A stretch of DNA of 64,000 nucleotides from the NCBI GenBank assembly GCA_026874595.1, contig CM049321.1, positions 14,587,479-14,651,478 of the forward strand. The letters run 5' to 3'. Positions within the stretch are counted from its first letter, which is position 1; each line of letters begins with the position of its first letter. The position numbers were made by a program, and so were the translations under genes. The notes under the pieces are model-generated. The model did not search any database. It was not told the origin of the DNA and was given only the letters and a program-made list of their open reading frames with translations. Origin of the DNA: Sipunculus nudus. Lineage: Eukaryota; Annelida; Sipuncula; Golfingiida; Sipunculidae. Below, one piece after another: positions 36,301-50,750 of this stretch.

Positions 36301-39300
36301 TCACAGTGGAGAAACATTTATAGTCCAATCACAATCAGCTGAGCGCCGTGACCCATGGGTCCCTTGTTTCCAGAAGTAATCTCCTATATATTTCCTATAT
36401 ACTTGCCAGAAATTAAGTCTGTTAAATATAATTTCTTGAAGTTATCGGCCCGAACATAATGGACTTTGCAAAAAATCAAGAAAAATATTTATTCACTTAA
36501 AATGAAAACGTTTTTAACTAGAGACTATTTTCCCAAGTATATAACTTTGTTTATTTAAGAATCAGTTGTTTATCCAAAATAAGATCTGAATTTTGTAAAT
36601 TTTTTAAGTTATAAGCATAAAAATAAAATCAGTACCATAAATTTTGCCCAACTGTGACCATGGCAGGTTTTTTTCCTGTAAGTACTATTGATTTAATTTT
36701 CACAGCATGTTAACATAAGTATTTAATTTGTAAAATCTGAAATTTGAAAATAAAAGGTTGAAAATTAGGCTAGTTATTGATTTTATTCTTGAGGCTCTAT
36801 TGTAGTCATTTGCTTGGTCCAGATGCAGGGTCCACTCCAGGTCACTGGAAGTAAGCTATGCCAGGGTTTCTGATTTGTTACAGTTACTGGGGGAGATCCC
36901 CTGCTGTGACAGGTGTACAGTTATTCTCATATAATCACCACCCCGATCCCCCCCCCCCCACCCAACCCACTAAGTGTTATGCAGTTATTGTTATTGTTTT
37001 CACTGTATCTCTTTAATTGTAATGCTGTTTGTACTCCAATATACAAAATCTTTCCTTGAACAAGTTATTCAAGGTGCAATCCAGAAGATGCCATGTTGTG
37101 TTTCTTTTAAATGATTTTAACAAATATAATTAAACCCATCATTATGCTTAAATTTATAAAATATGTAGCAAATAAAGACACAATTTAAAATTATGAAATC
37201 TGAATCAAGTATTATTTTTAGATATTTGTTTTTGAAAAATTAATTTTTTACCACAAAATAAATTAACATTTGTATGCATGATGTGGTGTTATCTTACAAG
37301 ATTGAGATTTAAGATGATGCAATTTAGAATTATGAATCAATGTTTATATTCAGAAATATATGTTATATTGCAAATGTATAGAAATATAAACTTATAATAA
37401 AAAAAATGATGTGATAAAAAAAATGAGGATCTAATACAAACATTTGTACGCATTCCGGTGATTCCCGATGGCAGTTCGGTTGTGCTCGGTAAAAAAAACG
37501 GTAAAATCACTCAAAATTATATGTATTTTTAAAATTATTTATTTTCATATCGCCTATGTCACTGCGGGGATAATAACCTTTAAAATGTTGTATGGCACAA
37601 TATTGTACACAACGCGGTTTTAGAGAACACCACGAACAAACGTGAACTGAATTCCTTTTATAAGTATTAGATTATGAAATTTTTCCTATAAGCACTGTTG
37701 AAATAACTTTCATGTGCTATGTGTTTGGAATTAAGCTATTTAAGTTTGAAATTTGAAAGCAAATGATATATTCAGTTGTGTATTATTGCAGATGTTAAAC
37801 TTTTAAAAAAATTGATATAATAAATGAATTGAAACTTCATATATTATCAGTTTTGTTTGTCTACCAGTCTGTCTGTCCTTTTTTTTAATTATTAAGTTAT
37901 TATGAATGAACTCTTTTATCCTGTAAGCATAGTTGAATTAAATGAAAATCGTCTGTATATACACTATTATAATACAGATATGTTGTAACTCCCACCATTC
38001 CACATCCTCCCCCCCCCCCCCTCCACCAACAAGTCCTTTCATCTGTGGACTGGGGACATTAGTTATATTACAACTGTATACATTTTATAAAATAAAAAGA
38101 TAAATATATTTAATAATATATATTATAAAAAATAGATTCAATTGAACAAATGTGTAAACTACTGAAATGTCAGCAGTTAATCAAAAAGCCAACTAATGAT
38201 CATGGTAATAGTACAGATCATTTGTTCACAACTGCTCACATGCTTCAGTTTCAACATTAGGAAACACATGGTCATGTCACAAAATATTATTTGCAACTAT
38301 TTCTTGCTCATCAATACAAACCAATCATATAAACCAACCATGGCCTTTATTACCTCTTCCTCTATCACTTTATCTCTATTTGATATTATTCTAGATTTTT
38401 ACCTTCAATGTCAACTTCAGCTGAGCACAGTGACCCATGGGTCCCTTGTTTCTGGTAAGACTTCTTTTTATGCTTTTTTTCAGGGATATATATTTTTTAA
38501 ACCCTTTTCTAAAATCATCATCTATAGGTGATCAGGTCAAAAGGTTGATATTTATTAATAATGTAGGTGATATTTTTCATATATCACAGACGTGCATCTA
38601 GGGGGACGTTTGGGTGTCAAACCCCCTCCCCTCCCCCCCCACCCCCCCCCCCCAACTTTCAACCAACAACCTTTTTTTAGACAAATCTTCTGCATGTCAG
38701 CGGGTTTTGGAGGTCGAGACCCCCCCCCCCCCCCCCCGATATTAACCAACAACCTTTTTCAGCAAACCTGTAAGCTTATGTGATGGTGTGGCGTCGTCCG
38801 TCGTCTGATGTTAACCTATACTATCTAAAAATGGCAAAAGTTAGCATCACGAAATTTTATGCAAAAAATTAGTCATCTAAAAAACTACATCGGATTTTGC
38901 TTATTTTTTGGCTAACTGCATTTTCTTAGATTTTATAGGGAAAAAGCTAAAACAGCTTTAAAAATCTTCTTCTCCGAAACTGTTCAGCCAAATTGTCCAA
39001 TATTTCACAGAAATGATCCCTGGAACAATCTCTCTCAAGTTTGTTCGAATGGTTTAAGTTCCATGATTTTTGGCAGAGTTACAGATAGTTGAACTTAGTC
39101 ATCTGTCCAAAAAAGCAAACTAAAATTACAATCTTAGAAACGGCTGGAGCTATCATCACCAAATTTTATGCTAATGCAAGGTATTGGTGGCGCCACCTGC
39201 ATCGGCCTTTTTTTGTACGGGGGTCATCAGTGCCCATATCATACTGACAGCTACAAAAAACTTCTTCTCTGAAACCATCTGGCCAAATTGTTTAATATCA

Positions 39301-39620
39301 CATAGAAATGATCCTAGGGTAGTGCTTTCTGAAGTTTGTTCAAATGGTCTCAGTTCAGTGACTTTTGGCCGAGTTATAGGAAGCTGAATTTAGTCATATG
39401 CCATAACAGCCCATTTTAGCTCAGCGGCTACAAAGATCTTCTTCTCAAAAACCACTGGGCCAAATTCTTAAATCTCACACATTAATTATCCTTAGATGTT
39501 CATAATTCAAATTTGTTCAAATGGTTTTGGTTCAGTGATTTTTGGCTGAGTTATGGGAAGCTTAACTTAGCCATTTTGCTTTATTTTCCCATATGAGTTA
39601 TAAACCTGCAAAACGTTTTT
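33363..39620 (+). repeat. Array copy 2 (full, 6258 bp)
   Basis: Complete unit starting at the AGCTCAGCTGACT hairpin (33363-33391). It differs from copy 1 by scattered substitutions and homopolymer length changes. It keeps the GGGTCATTAGG form shared with copy 1 at about 34220. Confidence 0.93.
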
Positions 39621-40444
39621 AGCTCAGCTGACTATAAGTCATCTGAGCTATAGTCATGGTCCATTGTCCGTCCGTCCGTCCGTCCGTCCGTCTGTCCGTC
39701 TGGATGTCCGTCCGTAAGACTGGCACGTTTCGACACCATTGGACCTATGAATCTGAATTTCGGCATACAGTTAGATGTCCCCATAATCTCCTACCATGCC
39801 AAAAATTGGGTCAATAGAACTTCGTTCCTTTGAGATATTAAGGAAAAACCTCAATTTTTTATTAGAAATCTATTTTCACACTTCAGGACTGCCTAATATC
39901 AAAACCACTCATCTGGTTTTCTTCATATTTACCATAAATATTCCTCTATATAGTTCCTATGTACATGCCAGATATTAAGTCAGTATTATATAATTTAAAA
40001 AAGTTATGGGCCCAAACATAATGGACTTTGTAAAAAAATCAGGAAGATATTTGGTCACTTAAGACCAAAAGTGTTGAAGGTAGGGACTTTTTTCCGGTAA
40101 TACAACTTTAATTAATCAAAATTTAATTGTATACCAAAAATTAGATCAAAATTTGTTAAATTTTTTTAAATATTGGCAAAAATATAAAATTGGTACCTTA
40201 AATTTTGCCCAACTTTGGCCATGGCACGTTTTTTTCCTGTAAGTACTGTGGATTTAATTTTCACACCATGTATACATAAGGATTTAATCTGTTAAAATCT
40301 GAAATTTGAAAATAAAAGCTGCAAAATTAGGCTAGTTATTGAATTTTTTTGGAGGCTCTTGTTGTATTCCCTTACATTGTCAAGCTTAACTTAGCCATTT
40401 TGCTTTATTTTCCCATATGAGTTATAAACCTGCAAAACGTTTTT
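39621..40444 (+). repeat. Array copy 3a (truncated, 824 bp)
   Basis: Begins like copy 2 with a longer CGTC tract, then breaks off at about 40385, where CATTGTCAAGC joins directly to TTAACTTAGCC, the sequence just before the next unit. The joined sequences share AAGC, so the deletion probably used short homology. About 5.4 kb of a unit is missing. Confidence 0.9.
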
Positions 40445-43400
40445 AGCTCAGCTGACTATAAGTCATCTGAGCTATAGTCATGGTCCATTGTCCGTCCGTC
40501 CGTCTGTCCGTCTGGATGTCCGTCCGTAAGACTTGCACGTTTCGACACCGTTGGACCTATGAATCTGAATTTCGGCATACAGTTAGATGTCCCCATAATC
40601 TCCTACCATGCCAAAAATTGGGTCAATAGAACTTCGTTCCTTTGAGATATTAAGGAAAAACCTCAATTTTTTATTAGAAATCTATTTTCACACTTCAGGA
40701 CTGCCTAATATCAAAACCACTCATCTGGTTTTCTTCATATTTACCATAAATATTCCTCTATATAGTTCCTATGTACATGCAAGATATTAAGTCAGTATTA
40801 TATAATTTAAAAAAGTTATGGGCCCAAACATAATGGACTTTGTAAAAAAATCAGGAAGATATTTGGTCACTTAAGACCAAAAGTGTTGAAGGTAGGGACT
40901 TTTTTCCGGTAATACAACTTTAATTAATCAAAATTTAATTGTATACCAAAAATTAGATCAAAATTTGTTAAATTTTTTTAAATATTGGCAAAAATATAAA
41001 ATTGGTACCTTAAATTTTGCCCAACTTTGGCCATGGCACGTTTTTTTCCTGTAAGTACTGTGGATTTAATTTTCACACCATGTATACATAAGGATTTAAT
41101 CTGTTAAAATCTGAAATTTGAAAATAAAAGCTGCAAAATTAGGCTAGTTATTGAATTTTTTTGGAGGCTCTTGTTGTATTCCCTTACATTGTCAAGCAGT
41201 CCACTTTGATGACTGTAGGTCATTCAGTGCACATCTCTATGCTCCCCAGGCTGTTGACATAATTTTAGATGTCCCCAAAATCTCCTACCATACCGAAAAT
41301 TGGGTCATAGGACTTTGTTCCTTCGAGATATTAAGGAAAAAAAACTCTGTTTTCCATAAAAAAAGCCATTGTTACACTTCAAGGCTGCCTAATATCAAAA
41401 CCACTGATCTTTTTTTTATTGTATTTAGTATTCACATTCTTTTATACATTTTCTATGAACATACCAAAAATTAGGTCAGTATTGGGTATTATTTTGAAGT
41501 TATGGGCCAAAACATAATGCAATTTTTTAAAAAATCAGGAAATATATTTACTCACATGAGAATTGCTGAACCTAGAGACTTTTTTTCAGGAATATAACTT
41601 TATTTAATCAAGATTCAGTTGTTTACCCAAAATTAGATCTGAATTTTGCAAATTTTTCAAGTTATTAGCATAAATAAAAAATCAATACCTTAAATTTTGT
41701 CCAACTTTGGCACTGTTGATTTAATTTTCCCAGCATATATGCATAAGGATTTAATCTTTTAAAATCTGAACTTTCAAAAGAAATTGATTGGAATGAATAG
41801 CTTTTATTCATGTTTTCATACACCATGTCAAGTGTTGTTTACATCTAGCCCACCTAGTAGTACAGCCTTCACTTGCATTATGTAACCCACCCCAGGCAGC
41901 TAACCTTGGCCCAGCTTGGCCACTACTAGCAGGCTTCCCCTCTGACCTGCACTCACCCCCCCCCCCCCCAGCTGGTGCATAAACTAGATGAATGTTATAA
42001 TTTTTCTGTATTTTATTTTATTCTTGGACATGCTACATTTTAGATTTTGTATTGAAACACCAGGGTTGCAATGATTAAAGTGTACATTTAATTGTGTCCA
42101 CAAAGTGGTGTATTGCTGTGAAAGTGTGGATGTTCATGAGATAAGTAATTCCTTACTTCAGAAGAGTAAAAACTTCACCAGGTGTGAAATTGACTATTAA
42201 TTCCAGTAATTAATTAAAACTGGGATAGTAATTAGCACAATGATATTGTTTGTCCCTCATTCAACCAACAGTGTGTATACTTTATTTGAAAAGATGTTTT
42301 ATTTTATCAAATTTACTTTTATTTTATTTTGGTGAATAAAATTAAGCATGTCCTGAAAACTCCAATGTGCAAAACTTTTTAATAGTGATTCAAGGAATAT
42401 TCTTGTTGATGCCATGTTGTGGCATTATTTTCTTTTAAAATCAGTTTAAACATTCATGATTTAAAAATAATAAAATATATGTGTATGCATAATATGACCC
42501 AATGTTTTTTGCTCTGTATATATAATGATTGCAACTTTTGCAACAATTCTAATATTTTAACTTATATTTTCAGGTTTTTAAATTAAAAATTTATAAACCT
42601 GTAAATAAAAAAATGATTCAGATAAAAACTTCTTAATGGAAAAAGTGGATCTGCTTAAAAAAATAGGATTATATATAAACTTAAATGCATTATTCTCTTG
42701 AAAGTGAAATAAAGGTATTAGTCCATTCTGTCCTCTTGCCTGTCCATCTGTAAATTTTCGTATGCAACACAGTATCTCAAAACTTTTACTGTTTTTCTTC
42801 ATGACAGTCTTGTCAGAGTATTAGTTTGCAATCATATATTTAGAACTTTACTATAACCAAGTAGGAGGGCCCCTTTCCTCTTAGCTTTTCATATTCTTAT
42901 ATAAATGAAAAACATTACAATAGAATATTTCTACATCCACCTTCGTGCTGCCCTCACTTTTCCCTTCTCCGAACCCCATCCCAAAGTCAGCCTCAGTAAG
43001 CAAGAACAAGATGAATCAGATATATTCATACTTTAATATTTTGTATAACTATTCGTCCATAGGTACCTATGTACATGCCAGAAATTATGTCAATATTGTG
43101 TAATATGTAGACATAGTGGGCACACTTTAGATCCTTCAACAAATAGCCTTATCATCATTCTACTACTGCTTATTACTGCTGTCATTGCATTCATATTTGC
43201 TCAAATATATCACAATTTTCAACCCCTCCTAAATAAATAAAAAATAAACCACTTTATTTGACTCTATTAATCCATCAGTCAGGTAATTTCATTTATCATT
43301 TACTCACATATTACATTACATTCCTTTATAATAGCCCAACATGTACATGATATTCATAAGCTTTATCGACTCGATATAGTATCACAGTGGAGAAACATTT

Positions 43401-46400
43401 ATAGTCCAATCACAATCAGCTGAGCGCCGTGACCCATGGGTCCCTTGTTTCCAGAAGTAATCTCCTATATATTTCCTATATACTTGCCAGAAATTAAGTC
43501 TGTTAAATATAATTTCTTGAAGTTATCGGCCCGAACATAATGGACTTTGCAAAAAATCAAGAAAAATATTTATTCACTTAAAATGAAAACTTTTTTAACT
43601 AGAGACTATTTTCCCAAGTATATAACTTTGTTTATTTAAGAATCAGTTGTTTATCCAAAATAAGATCTGAATTTTGTAAATTTTTTAAGTTATAAGCATA
43701 AAAATAAAATCAGTACCATAAATTTTGCCCAACTGTGACCATGGCAGGTTTTTTTCCTGTAAGTACTATTGATTTAATTTTCACAGCATGTTAACATAAG
43801 TATTTAATTTGTAAAATCTGAAATTTGAAAATAAAAGGTTGAAAATTAGGCTTGTTATTGATTTTATTCTTGAGGCTCTATTGTAGTCATTTGCTTGGTC
43901 CAGATGCAGGGTCCCACTCCAGGTCACTGGAAGTAAGCTATGCCAGGGTTTCTGATTTGTTACAGTTACTGGGGGAGATCCCCTGCTGTGACAGGTGTAC
44001 AGTTATTCTCATATAATCACCACCCCGATCCCCCCCCCCACCCAACCCACTAAGTGTTATGCAGTTATTGTTATTGTTTTCACTGTATCTCTTTAATTGT
44101 AATGCTGTTTGTACTCCAATATACAAAATCTTTCCTTGAACAAGTTATTCAAGGTGCAATCCAGAAGATGCCATGTTGTGTTTCTTTTAAATGATTTTAA
44201 CAAATATAATTAAACCCATCATTATGCTTAAATTTATAAAATATGTAGCAAATAAAGACACAATTTAAAATTATGAAATCTGAATCAAGTATTATTTTTA
44301 GATATTTGTTTTTGAAAAATTAATTTTTTACCACAAAAATAAATTAACATTTGTATGCATGATGTGGTGTTATCTTACAAGATTGAGATTTAAGATGATG
44401 CAATTTAGAATTATGAATCAATGTTTATATTCAGAAATATATGTTATATTGCAAATGTATAGAAATATAAACTTATAATAAAAAAAATGATGTGATAAAA
44501 AAAATGAGGATCTAATACAAACATTTGTACGCATTCCGGTGATTCCCGATGGCAGTTCGGTTGTGCTCGGTAAAAAAACGGTAAAATCACTCAAAATTAT
44601 ATGTATTTTAAAAATTATTTATTTTCATATCGCCTATGTCACTGCGGGGATAATAACCTTTAAAATGTTGTATGGCACAATATTGTACACAACGCGGTTT
44701 TAGAGAACACCACGAACAAACGTGAACTGAATTCCTTTTATAAGTATTAGATTATGAAATTTTTCCTATAAGCACTGTTGAAATAACTTTCATGTGCTAT
44801 GTGTTTGGAATTAAGCTATTTAAGTTTGAAATTTGAAAGCAAATGATATATTCAGTTGTGTATTATTGCAGATGTTAAACTTTTAAAAAAATTGATATAA
44901 TAAATGAATTGAAACTTCATATATTATCAGTTTTGTTTGTCTACCAGTCTGTCTGTCCTTTTTTTTAATTATTAAGTTATTATGAATGAACTCTTTTATC
45001 CTGTAAGCATAGTTGAATTAAATGAAAATCGTCTGTATATACACTATTATAATACAGATATGTTGTAACTCCCACCATTCCACATCCTCCCCCCCCCCCC
45101 CCCTCCACCAACAAGTCCTTTCATCTGTGGACTGGGGACATTAGTTATATTACAACTGTATACATTTTATAAAATAAAAAGATAAATATATTTAATAATA
45201 TATATTATAAAAAATAGATTCAATTGAACAAATGTGTAAACTACTGAAATGTCAGCAGTTAATCAAAAAGCCAACTAATGATCATGGTAATAGTACAGAT
45301 CATTTGTTCACAACTGCTCACATGCTTCAGTTTCAACATTAGGAAACACATGGTCATGTCACAAAATATTATTTGCAACTATTTCTTGCTCATCAATACA
45401 AACCAATCATATAAACCAACCATGGCCTTTATTACCTCTTCCTCTATCACTTTATCTCTATTTGATATTATTCTAGATTTTTACCTTCAATGTCAACTTC
45501 AGCTGAGCACAGTGACCCATGGGTCCCTTGTTTCTGGTAAGACTTCTTTTTATGCTTTTTTTCAGGGATATATATCTTTTAAACCCTTTTCTAAAATCAT
45601 CATCTATAGGTGATCAGGTCAAAAGGTTGATATTTATTAATAATGTAGGTGATATTTTTCATATATCACAGACGTGCATCTAGGGGGACGTTTGGGTGTC
45701 AAACCCCCTCCCCTCCCCCCCCCCCACCCCCCCCCCCCCAACTTTCAACCAACAACCTTTTTTTAGACAAATCTTCTGCATGTCAGCGGGTTTTGGAGGT
45801 CGAGACCCCCCCCCCCCCCCCCGATATTAACCAACAACCTTTTTCAGCAAACCTGTAAGCTTATGTGATGGTGTGGCGTCGTCCGTCGTCTGATGTTAAC
45901 CTATACTATCTAAAAATGGCAAAAGTTAGCATCACGAAATTTTATGCAAAAAATTAGTCATCTAAAAAACTACATCGGATTTTGCTTATTTTTTGGCTAA
46001 CTGCATTTTCTTAGATTTTATAGGGAAAAAGCTAAAACAGCTTTAAAAATCTTCTTCTCCGAAACTGTTCAGCCAAATTGTCCAATATTTCACAGAAATG
46101 ATCCCTGGAACAATCTCTCTCAAGTTTGTTCGAATGGTTTAAGTTCCGTGATTTTTGGCAGAGTTACAGATAGTTGAACTTAGTCATCTGTCCAAAAAAG
46201 CAAACTAAAATTACAATCTTAGAAACGGCTGGAGCTATCATCACCAAATTTTATGCTAATGCAAGGTATTGGTGGCGCCACCTGCATCGGCCTTTTTTTG
46301 TACAGGGGTATTCAGTGCCCATATCATACTGACAGCTACAAAAAACTTCTTCTCTGAAACCATCTGGCCAAATTGTTTAATATCACATAGAAATGATCCT

Positions 46401-46705
46401 AGGGTAGTGCTTTCTGAAGTTTATTCAAATGGTCTCAGTTCAGTGACTTTTGGCCGAGTTATAGGAACCTGAATTTAGTCATATGCCATAACAGCCCATT
46501 TTAGCTCAGCGGCTACAAAGATCTTCTTCTCAAAAACCACTGGGCCAAATTCTTAAATCTCACACATTAATTATCCTTAGATGTTCATAATTCAAATTTG
46601 TTCAAATGGTTTTGGTTCAGTGATTTTTGGGTGAGTTATGGGAAGCTTAACTTAGCCATTTTGCTTTATTTTCCCATATGAGTTATAAACCTGCAAAACG
46701 TTTTT
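40445..46705 (+). repeat. Array copy 3b (full, 6261 bp)
   Basis: Complete unit. It carries a one-base loss (GGGTCATAGG instead of GGGTCATTAGG, about 41307) that is also present in copy 4 but absent in copies 1 and 2. This groups 3b with 4. Confidence 0.93.
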
Positions 46706-49700
46706 AGCTCAGCTGACTATAAGTCATCTGAGCTATAGTCATGGTCCATTGTCCGTCCGTCCGTCCGTCTGTCCGTCTGGATGTCCGTCCGTAAGACTGG
46801 CACGTTTCGACACCGTTGGACCTATGAATCTGAATTTCGGCATACAGTTAGATGTCCCCATAATCTCCTACCATGCCAAAAATTGGGTCAATAGAACTTC
46901 GTTCCTTTGAGATATTAAGGAAAAACCTCAATTTTTTATTAGAAATCTATTTTCACACTTCAGGACTGCCTAATATCAAAACCACTCATCTGGTTTTCTT
47001 CATATTTACCATAAATATTCCTCTATATAGTTCCTATGTACATGCCAGATATTAAGTCAGTATTATATAATTTAAAAAAGTTATGGGCCCAAACATAATG
47101 GACTGTAAAAAAATCAGGAAAGATATTTGGTCACTTAAGACCAAAAGTGTTGAAGGTAGGGACTTTTTTCCGGTAATACAACTTTAATTAATCAAAATTT
47201 AATTGTATACCAAAAATTAGATCAAAATTTGTTAAATTTTTTTAATATTGGCAAAAATATAAAATTGGTACCTTAAATTTTGCCCAACTTTGGCCATGGC
47301 ACGTTTTTTTCCTGTAAGTACTGTGGATTTAATTTTCACACCATGTATACATAAGGATTTAATCTGTTAAAATCTGAAATTTGAAAATAAAAGCTGCAAA
47401 ATTAGGCTAGTTATTGAATTTTTTTGGAGGCTCTTGTTGTATTCCCTTACATTGTCAAGCAGTCCACTTTGATGACTGTAGGTCATTCAGTGCACATCTC
47501 TATGCTCCCCAGGCTGTTGACATAATTTTAGATGTCCCCAAAATCTCCTACCATACCGAAAATTGGGTCATAGGACTTTGTTCCTTCGAGATATTAAGGA
47601 AAAAAAACTCTGTTTTCCATAAAAAAGCCATTGTTACACTTCAAGGCTGCCTAATATCAAAACCACTGATCTTTTTTTTATTGTATTTAGTATTCACATT
47701 CTTTTATACATTTTCTATGAACATACCAAAAATTAGGTCAGTATTGGGTATTATTTTGAAATTATGGGCCAAAACATAATGAAATTTTTTAAAAAATCAG
47801 GAAATATATTTACTCACATGAGAATTGCTGAACCTAGAGACTTTTTTTCAGGAATATAACTTTATTTAATCAAGATTCAGTTGTTTACCCAAAATTAGAT
47901 CTGAATTTTGCAAATTTTTCAAGTTATTAGCATAAATAAAAAATCAATACCTTAAATTTTGTCCAACTTTGGCACTGTTGATTTAATTTTCCCAGCATAT
48001 ATGCATAAGGATTTAATCTTTTAAAATCTGAACTTTCAAAAGAAATTGATTGGAATGAATAGCTTTTATTCATGTTTTCATACACCATGTCAAGTGTTGT
48101 TTACATCTAGCCCACCTAGTAGTACAGCCTTCACTTGCATTATGTAACCCACCCCAGGCAGCTTACCTTGGCCCAGCTTGGCCACTACTAGCAGGCTTCC
48201 CCTCTGACCTGCACTCACCCCCCCCCCAGCTGGTGCATAAACTAGATGAATGTTATAATTTTTCTGTATTTTATTTTATTCTTGGACATGCTACATTTTA
48301 GATTTTGTATTGAAACACCAGGGTTACAATGATTAAAGTGTACATTTAATTGTGTCCACAAAGTGGTGTATTGCTGTGAAAGTGTGGATGTTCATGAGAT
48401 AAGTAATTCCTTACTTCAGAAGAGTAAAAACTTCACCAGGTGTGAAATTGACTATTAATTCCAGTAATTAATTAAAACTGGGATAGTAATTAGCACAATG
48501 ATATTGTTTGTCCCTCATTCAACCAACAGTGTGTATACTTTATTTGAAAAGATGTTTTATTTTATCAAATTTACTTTTATTTTATTTTGGTGAATAAAAT
48601 TAAGCATGTCCTGAAAACTCCAATGTGCAAAACTTTTAATAGTGATTCAAGGAATATTTTTGTTGATGCCATGTTGTGGCATTATTTTCTTTTAAAATCA
48701 GTTTAAACATTCATGATTTAAAAATAATAAAATATATGTGTATGCATAATATGACCCAATGTTTTTTACTCTGTATATATAATGATTGCAACTTTTGCAA
48801 CAATTCTAATATTTTAACTTATATTTTCAGGTTTTTAAATTAAAAATTTATAAACCTGTAAATAAAAAAATGATTCAGATAAAAACTTCTTAATGGAAAA
48901 AGTGGATCTGCTTAAAAAAATAGGATTATATATAAACTTAAATGCATTATTCTCTTGAAAGTGAAATAAAGGTATTAGTCCATTCTGTCCTCTTGCCTGT
49001 CCATCTGTAAATTTTCGTATGCAACACAGTATCTCAAAACTTTTACTGTTTTTCTTCATGACAGTCTTGTCAGAGTATTAGTTTGCAATCATATATTTAG
49101 AACTTTACTATAACCAAGTAGGAGGGCCCCTTTCCTCTTAGCTTTTCATATTCTTATATAAATGAAAAACATTACAATAGAATATTTCTACATCCACCTT
49201 CGTGCTGCCCTCACTTTTCCCTTCTCCGAACCCCATTCCAAAGTCAGCCTCAGTAAGCAAGAACAAGATGAATCAGATATATTCATACTTTAATATTTTG
49301 TATAACTATTCGTCCATAGGTACCTATGTACATGCCAGAAATTATGTCAATATTGTGTAATATGTAGACATAGTGGGCACACTTTAGATCCTTCAACAAA
49401 TAGCCTTATCATCATTCTACTACTGCTTATTACTGCTGTCATTGCATTCATATTTGCTCAAATATATCACAATTTTCAACCCCTCCTAAATAAATAAAAA
49501 ATAAACCACTTTATTTGACTCTATTAATCCATCAGTCAGGTAATTTCATTTATCATTTACTCACATATTACATTACATTCCTTTATAATAGCCCAACATG
49601 TACATGATATTCATAAGCTTTATCGATTCGATATAGTATCACAGTGGAGAAACATTTATAGTCCAATCACGATCAGCTGAGTGCCGTGACCCATGGGTCC

Positions 49701-49707
49701 CTTGTTT
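46706..49707 (+). repeat. Array copy 4 (3.0 kb, ends at right-end motif)
   Basis: Starts at the hairpin and matches copy 3b until TCAGCTGAGTGCCGTGACCC ATGGGTCCCTTGTTT at 49673-49707, after which the sequence is unrelated. The stop coincides with the end of a recurrent motif, so this 3.0-kb segment may be the basic mobile element within the larger unit. Confidence 0.9.
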
Positions 49708-50750
49708 GACTGACGCCACTGAGGCCAATTTGTTTAATATTTTACAAGAATAATCCCCTGAATAATTCTTATAATAATTAATTGTCTTTTATGGTTCCAA
49801 AGAATGAATTTTGGCTGAATAATAAAGATTGAATTGAGTCTTTTTACCATATATGTAAGCTGTGTGAAGCAGATACATCTAGCCTGGCATCAGTTTATCA
49901 GCATTTATTACATCATGCCTCCAGACATTTAGATTTCAGGTTATCTTTGTTTAATATTGACAAGAATGTTTTTTAAAAACTTTTAAAAAATGTAGATTTA
50001 TGATTTTAGATATTTCTCATGCCAGGCAATGTTTACAATCACAGGTATATTTTAACCATTACTATTGGATTGACTGGAGCTAGCATCTTGAAATTTAATG
50101 CAAAAAATTAGCCATCTGAAAAAATCTGCATTTTCTCAGATTTTATAGAGAAAAAGCTAAAAAACCTTAAAAAATCTTCTCCGACGAAACGGTCAAGCCA
50201 GTTTGTTTAATATTTAACAGAAATAATCTTTATATATCACCTCTCTCAAGTTTGTTCAGATGGTTCAAGTTCAGTGAATTTTTGCCGGATTACAGGAAGT
50301 TGAACCTTGTCATCTGTCCGAAAAAGCATACTAAAATGACAATCTCAGAAACTGCTGGAGCTATCATCACCAAATTTTCTGCCAGTGTTGGTCACATGAG
50401 CCATATATGAAATTCAGGTATTGGTGGTCACCTGCATTGACCTTTTTTTGTACGGGGGTCATTGGTCATCTGTACATTAACCCATAATTTCTCAGAATAT
50501 CAGGAACTACCATCCCCAGATTTCATGCAATAATCTGTCATATATCAAATGTTGTGGGATTCAGCTTATTTATGAAAAAACTGCATCTTTTATTATTCTA
50601 GATATTTTGATAAAAAGTTTATGAATATGTCAGCTTGAAAAAATGCATTTTAGCCAAAGTCTTTCAGTATGTGTAAACAGATTTGCCAACAGGCTAAGAT
50701 TGTGTCTTTATATTTAAAAAGGTTAAAAAATTATTTCAGATTTGGCAATA
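49708..50750. repeat. Diverged relatives of array sequence
   Basis: At about 50060-50470 the order of motifs (GGAGCTAGCATC, GCAAAAAATTAGCCATCT, TTTTATAGAGAAAAAGCTAA, then GTACGGGGGTCAT) follows that at 32570-32965 in the array but with many differences. It is an older copy of the same family outside the array. Confidence 0.65.

Noticed and set aside
31934-45613. A 111-codon frame repeated in three array copies
   Set aside because: Conservation only reflects near-identical DNA copies. There is no domain, and neighbouring non-coding DNA is equally conserved.
28555-49059. A 74-codon minus-strand frame and several 60-69-codon frames recurring in every array copy
   Set aside because: Same reason as above: copies are recent and composition is AT-rich with no coding signal.
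27143-49707. CRISPR or bacterial-type repeat array
   Set aside because: The unit length, eukaryotic context and lack of short regularly spaced repeats rule this out.
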